Source: Undaria pinnatifida (lineage: Eukaryota; Sar; Phaeophyceae; Laminariales; Alariaceae). From it: 64,000 nucleotides of DNA. How positions within the stretch are numbered: position 1 is the first letter of the stretch; each line of letters opens with the position of its first letter. This document shows, one piece after another, positions 58,801-64,000 of this stretch. Made by a program: the position numbers and the translations under genes. The notes below the pieces were generated by a model, which saw only the letters and a program-made list of their open reading frames with translations, did not search any database and was not told the DNA's origin. The stretch lies in contig JABAKD010000021.1 in NCBI GenBank assembly GCA_012845835.1, positions 62,001-126,000 of the forward strand, given 5' to 3'.

Positions 58801-60290
58801 GTCGGGTTCTACACGTCGGCAAAGGTCGGTTACGCGCAGTCAATTCTGCGATCACATATCATACGTATTCCCTATTAGGCAGAGCAAGGGCTTTCTCGGC
58901 TTCCCCAACAAGAAACACGAAACGGGGTGGATAAGAGTATCTTCTTGCTTCATGGAGAATGTCGTCTGCGACGCACTCCATGGAGGAAGGCGACGTCCCG
59001 ATCAAAACCAGCGAGGCTCCCGACCACCTTACGCCTTCGACGTAGCAAGCCTATTGCCGTATTTAAGATGTTCCGTTTCCTCTACCCGATCGAGGCAGAG
59101 CTACCTGGACATCTTCGAACACGTCATCAACGCCATCAACGTCATCAACGCCATCGATGTCATCGACGTCATTAAACGGCGGATAGAAGTGTCGGATAGG
59201 AATATTCGGCGGATCACTCGTCTTTGCGGCCTCTCCGTTTGGCCAAAAAAGAGTTTCCCCAATGCCATCGGACGCAAAAAGTGGAAAGGCGGCAGGCATG
59301 GGTGGGTCTGGATGTCGTCGCGACTCACTCCGTGAAATAAAACGATAACAAGATCCCAACAGCCCAGCGCCCTTCACATATCACAAACGATAACAAGTCC
59401 ACCAAGCTCTTCTTCGGCAAATATAGAGACTGTGTCGGACTGTCTCCGCGACGATCACTCCAGGGAGGAGCAAAACACTGTCCTCCCGGCACACCACAAT
59501 TAATCACCCCCCCCCCTGTTACTATCCGCATACAAAGCATCCAGGCGCCCGCCCACTTGGCGCGTTCGAGGACCTCGAGGATCCGTTATCTCAGCGAAGA
59601 TGAGAAACCGCATGACGCCCACGCGCCGTACGTGGCAAAGCGCTCGTCTTCAGCTTTTCCTGCTTGGCCGAGGAAAAGATTAATCTGTTTCCTCGGAAAG
59701 GTATGCTGCAATGGCACCTGACAGGATCAGGATGTCGTGTTCCGTCATGGAATGTGTCGTCGAGACACTGTCCATTATCTAAGACGAAAACCTAGCCCAA
59801 ACCCGCCAGGCACACATAACGTGCTCGACTAAGCTGACGAAGCTCTTCCTCAGCCAAATAGAAACCAATGCCAGTCGAATAGGTCCTAGACGAATCCCTC
59901 GGACAGACAAAATGAAAAGGCATCTGGCAGTGTTGGATCAGGATGTCCCCTTGCTTGATAGAGCGTGACGCGATGGGGCATGTTATCGAGACGCACTCCA
60001 TCAAGCAACGCAACACACCCATCCACCATTGCTAGACGCCCTGCTATTTTTCGTGTTCGAGGAACTCGAGGAAGGCCTTCTTCGGCCAAAACTAAGCAAA
60101 CTCAAGGAAATCAGTTAACGGTACACGCCTCATGGGCGAAGATTGAAGATGCGAAGAAGAGAGCTTCCCCGATCCCGGCGAACACATGGAAAGGGTGTCT
60201 GGCAGTGTTGGACTCGGATATCGGCTTTGCTTGATGGAGGGTGTAGCGTTGGAGTGTGTAGACACACTCCATTCAAACAAAACGAGAAAA
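52885..60290. repeat. Satellite with monomers in both orientations (dyad satellite)
   Basis: The core CATCCAACACTGCCAGGCGC, then CTTCCACTTTACGTGTTCGA, then a CTCTTCCTCGGCCAAA...GAGAAACCGC...TTCGCGAAACACGGCGT arm, recurs on the plus strand near 54846, 54935, 55457, 56240, 56640, 57210, 57520, 57637, 57751, 58031, 58349, 58475 and 60020. It recurs in reverse near 52920, 54300, 55367, 57130, 57385, 57930, 58255, 59925 and 60192. Spacers between reverse and forward arms are often dyads too (GGAGTGTGTCGTC / GACACACTCC-type). A larger repeat is superimposed: 55.18-55.6 matches 58.69-59.13 kb, 56.34-56.95 matches 59.26-59.86 kb and 57.06-57.3 matches 59.88-60.1 kb. Many short frames reading PRTRKxxGRLAVLDxDV arise from it. 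I see no gene. Confidence 0.85.
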
Positions 60291-60299
60291 AAGAGCGTT

Positions 60300-61700
60300 C
60301 GCTCGTAGTATACCGCAGGGCAAAAGCAAACACACACGATGTAGACCACAAACTTACGATACGCAATAGATCACCGCGACAACGTGCATGAAAGCATGGA
60401 CAGCTTTTAAAGGGTTTCTGCGGCAAGGAGATGGTAGACAACACGAAACGTACCCAGAAGTGATAGCATAACAGATTGGGTGTGCGTGTGGGGGGATATT
60501 TTTGCACTAGAAAAAAGTTACATAATTCTGAAGCAAACAGTGTTCGACCCCACCCAGGAACTTGCATTGGGCAGGCCTAAAAATTTCGCGTGGCGCAAGG
60601 TGTCCGGGACAAGTTTCATTCACCACACACATTTTCGTACGCGTCATACGAGCTCCAGCCAAAAAACTACTTACCAGGAATCTCCAAACAAATCTCCAAG
60701 TTGCATTCATAAACAGTACAGTTAGTTTTGCTACTTGAAACAAGCCTTGGGTGGTGGTCATAGGTGCGACTCGTGTAACCTCCGCGTTACTCGTTGCTTT
60801 CGTTTCGCAGTGCGAATGAATTCGGCGAGCAGCAAAAATGGCGAGCCCTAAGCGCAACAAAACAAAGACTGTACCGTGTGGAGCGGGGAGAGGACACCTG
60901 TGACCACAGAATGATCCCAAAGGTCGGCGAGGGCAAGGCCCGAAGTAAAGACTGACGAAATGGAAACGGAAACGGTAGTACCCAACCGACTTTCAACAGC
61001 ACGCCCAAAAAAAAAAAAAAAATGCCACTGACGCATGCTCGTTGCCGTGGGGGCAAGGACTTGAACATCTCGCGCCTGGTAGAACTTAAAACCCGAAACA
61101 AGGGAACATGGCAAGTGCATGAACGAAGCCATGACTGCCTTATCAACGGTACGCCAACCACTGCAATGGTACTAACGAAACCCAACTGGCTCGTGAACGC
61201 TACATTCAGCACCCTACCGCGCCCACAATGGCTCGCCCTGGCATTCAACACACACCTCTTGATAATTCTGGAGCATCTCCCGCATCTCCCACATTCCCTC
61301 GTATACCAGTCATTGCCACCCAATCAGCTCCGAGGCCGGCCTGATCATCCCCGCGTCCCCGCCCCGTCCAATGTCAGGCTGCTCGCCCTCCGCCTCCTCC
61401 TCCTCCCCCCCCCCGACCCCCTCCATCGCATCCGGTTCCCCGCTTCGTCGCCAGGTACGCCCTGTCCGCGGCCACAATAGGGAGCAATGAGTAGTAAGGG
61501 TCGATATATGGTGTGCCACAGCAAAACGATCACGTTATTGCTGGAGGTCGATTTATTCATTGCAGATCATGGGTGCAACCTCAGAGTCGAGGCAATCGAT
61601 TGTGACCGCCTTATGCCAGGAAACCGCCATAGGGTTAGGGATACCGCCCCATTAGGGGACCCCTACTGCAACTATAAATATCGTTCATCGTTCATCGTTC
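60300..61700. other. No recognisable gene
   Basis: Unassigned. An A17 tract lies at 61006-61022. Frames at 60787-61323 (minus) and 61022-61480 (plus) overlap each other and have no recognised motif. Confidence 0.4.
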
Positions 61701-61757
61701 ATCGGAGTGGGAGTGGGAGTGGGAGTGGGAGCGGGAGCGGGAGTGGGGGCGGGTCGT
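61680..61757. repeat. CGTTCAT and GAGTGG microsatellites
   Basis: Three CGTTCAT units, then about eight GAGTGG/GAGCGG units. Confidence 0.95.
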
Positions 61758-61817
61758 AGAGGGATCAGGATGTCACCTGGGAGAAGGGTGTGTCAAAACA
61801 CAAATACATATCAATAG

Positions 61818-61892
61818 TCAAGTATGGTACTAGTGGAGTATGGTACTAGTGAAGTATGGTACTAGTCAAGTGTGGTACTAGTGAAGTATGGC
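61818..61892. repeat. ~17-bp tandem repeat
   Basis: Four to five units of GTATGGTACTAGTGAA. Confidence 0.95.
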
Positions 61893-61914
61893 AGTAGCCA
61901 TTTTCACCCGGGCT

Positions 61915-62465
61915 ATGATAGGGGGGGTCCCCATTTTGACTACTTGGCAAGGCGGGTATCCCCCTAATCACTGCTGTGCAGGAGGGGTGCCCTCATTTTC
62001 ACTAGTACGTAGGGGGGGTGCCTAAGTTTTCACTGCTCCGGGTAGGGGGGGGGCGGGGCTCTTTTATCTACTGGCTAGAGGGGTTAGGTGTCCACATGTT
62101 CACTACTCTGGGTAAGGGGGGTATCTCCCCTTTCATTACTGGGCAGGGGGGGTATCCCCCTTTTTACAATTGGGTAGGGGGGTGCCCCCATTTCTACTCT
62201 TTTTGGGTGGGTCAGGGTACCCCACTATTCACTGCCCTGGGTTCCTTTCTTTTCACTTCTCCGGCTTGGGGGGGGTACCCCCCTTTCCACCACTGAGTAG
62301 GGGGGGTACCCCCCTTTCACTACTGGGTATGGGCGGATACCCCCTTTTCACTACTGGCTCCCCCTTTACCCCCTTTTCACAACTCTGGTTAAGGAGGGGT
62401 ACCCCCTTTTCACTACTGGGTAGGGGGGGGTACCCCCTTTACCCCTTTACCCCTTTTTCATCACT
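61915..62465. repeat. G/C-run minisatellite with GGGGGTACCCCC palindromes
   Basis: About 16 units of 28-40 bp following the pattern TTTTCACTACTGGGTAGG, then GGGGGTACCCCC. Most units hold a G5-G9 run followed closely by a C4-C6 run. Frames across it read Gly/Pro/Phe-rich artefacts. Confidence 0.93.
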
Positions 62466-62939
62466 GTGTTATGCTTTTATACTCGTACTATTATACCTCC
62501 AATTTCACAACCCAGTTTAGGCCACCCTGTGTGAGGCTCTGCTGTGCCTTACTCGATCCCTGGCAGTACAAATGCTTTGTCGGCTCCGCGCAACAAGCAA
62601 TCACATGGCGGTGGATACCTCGTAATCGGAAACTTCACAAAGAGGCCCCTCGTAAAACTGCACCCCGTATCGGGGTCCCTGGCGACTGTGTCCCAAATAG
62701 AGATCTAGAATCGGCGCCAAGCATTGTTTCGACGACAGTTTTATTTTCCTGAACTGCCGTAGTGATTATTTGATGGCGAGCTACAACTGCAATCTAGCGC
62801 GCGATGTGTGATGACGAGGGCATCTCCGTACATTGGTCAGTATTAAATGGACATCTATTAATTGTCCCTTTTTGTATCAGGTGTAGTGGATGATAGTCAA
62901 CTTAGTTGCTGAACGTTCTGTATGGCGTCACGAACCTCA
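62466..62939. other. No recognisable gene
   Basis: I see nothing nameable. Confidence 0.4.
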
Positions 62940-63310
62940 AGCAACAAATGCAGTATTCCCCCGGGGACTGCGGCCTCGCACGACTGTGAGAACACCAACA
63001 GCAAGCGCGCCATTGGCCATTGGCTGGCGCACCGGCCCCACCCAATGGTTAATTACATTCTTGTTGTCTTTGTTGTTACAGTCGTGTGGGGCGGTATCGT
63101 CTCGGGCGATCACCGTTTGGGTCCCCGATTGGTTGGAGTCGTAGATGTATGGAAGGCTCTCTGATCCAGGCATGCGACCGCAACTTTCCATCGTGCCTCT
63201 GTCCTTACGAGTCCCAGACAATGGTGTACCCAGATTTTGGGATTCAACCGCACCGTGTGGAGCGGTATCGTCCATGGGGATCAACATTTTTCGACCTTTG
63301 TTCGATGAGG
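62940..63310. repeat. ~165-bp degenerate repeat, about two units
   Basis: GTGTGG(G/A)GCGGTATCGTC occurs at about 63086 and 63257, with similar surroundings (GGGATCAAC or GGCGATCAC after; CGACTGT or CAACCGCAC before). The minus-strand frame 63467-62937 is open across both, with a repeated DDTAPH block. Confidence 0.55.
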
Positions 63311-63379
63311 TTTTATATAGACTTGTTGGGAAATCTTCGTCCGGGGATGTAACGGATAATATTATTGAATACCAGATAC

Positions 63380-63530
63380 GGTAAGGCCCCCCCAATAGTT
63401 CCGGTTGAGTAGTGTCACTGCCCTCTATAATTCCGGTATGATCACGTGGCACGACTAGGAGTCTCAATAGTAACTGTGTATGGCAGCCTTACTCCCAATG
63501 GTGCAGGTGTCCTGAATAGTGCCGGTTTGT
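63380..63530. repeat. CCGGTT motif cluster
   Basis: Three spaced copies of A(G/A)T(G/T)CCGGTT or close variants, related to the 16.7-17.0 kb array and the 18.83-19.03 kb cluster. Confidence 0.5.
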
Positions 63531-64000
63531 TGGGCTATTAATAACACATGCCGCCACTTCTGGGAATCCCCCACAGTAGGATCTGGGGGCGCATACACGC
63601 CCAACCAGAAATAGTGCGTCCTTGAGCACTGTAGGAGTCCTTGGCCCAAGAACTGCACAATGCCCCTCGACGTGTTGACACGACTAGTGCTCCGTAAAAA
63701 AAAGAGTACAATACTGTATAACACTGTATAACATGTTTTTTTCTACAAGCTGACGTCTACAAACAAACCCACGCATCGGCCAGGTCAGATCCCTATCAAA
63801 CATTCATGATCTGTGTTATTGAAGACAGATTGATCCCTGGTCCACATTATCTACATGGCCTAGATCATGTTGCTGGGTTACAGCCGAATGGTCTCAATGC
63901 TCTCGCACATCCTTCCTCAACGGATTGCACATGCATTACACAGATTCTGCACAACATACCAAGACTACAGATATAGAAGCTATTCATCATAGATGGTCTA
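63531..64000. other. No recognisable gene
   Basis: Unassigned sequence to the end of the window. Confidence 0.4.

Overview
The window is eukaryotic, repeat-dominated DNA with no intact, confidently identifiable host gene. Points for a eukaryote are Ty3/Gypsy retroelement remains, a tyrosine-recombinase element, long microsatellites, interstitial TTAGGG/CCCTAA telomere-type runs and plausible split exons. The species cannot be named from this. A protist or alga with a large, repeat-rich genome fits best, and that is inference only.

Layout. 1-1.1 kb: minus-strand Gag remnant with a zinc knuckle, cut by the window edge. 3.6-4.5 kb: 24-30 bp minisatellite. 5.7-14.0 kb: one decayed Ty3-like element on the minus strand. 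Read from high to low coordinates it holds Gag, zinc knuckle, a repeated linker, a NADAR-type domain, a protease/RNase H deletion scar, a low-complexity linker, integrase (HHCC, core, GPY/F) and a conserved C-terminal tail. A 112-bp inverted repeat lies outside it on both sides. 14.4-24 kb: tandem arrays, a 0.5 kb TAG microsatellite, a tRNA-like sequence and several dispersed repeat families. 25.2-29.0 kb: gene-like fragments with duplicated exons, possibly sulfotransferase-related. 29.6-38.5 kb: further satellites, a pyrimidine-rich stretch, and poly-C blocks with a 398-bp tandem duplication.

41.1-42.1 kb: an almost wholly palindromic element with TA at both ends. 42.3-44.3 kb: a GGAAGCTTTC-type minisatellite with telomere-type runs embedded in it. 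47.6-48.3 kb: a decayed tyrosine recombinase. 52.9-60.3 kb: a satellite whose monomers occur in both orientations, with a superimposed repeat of about 3 kb. 61.7-62.5 kb: G/C-run minisatellites.

The parts that can be read together are those of the 5.7-14.0 kb retroelement. The presence of a NADAR-type domain inside its pol region is the most notable biology here. Every coding region recognised is broken by stops, frameshifts or deletions.
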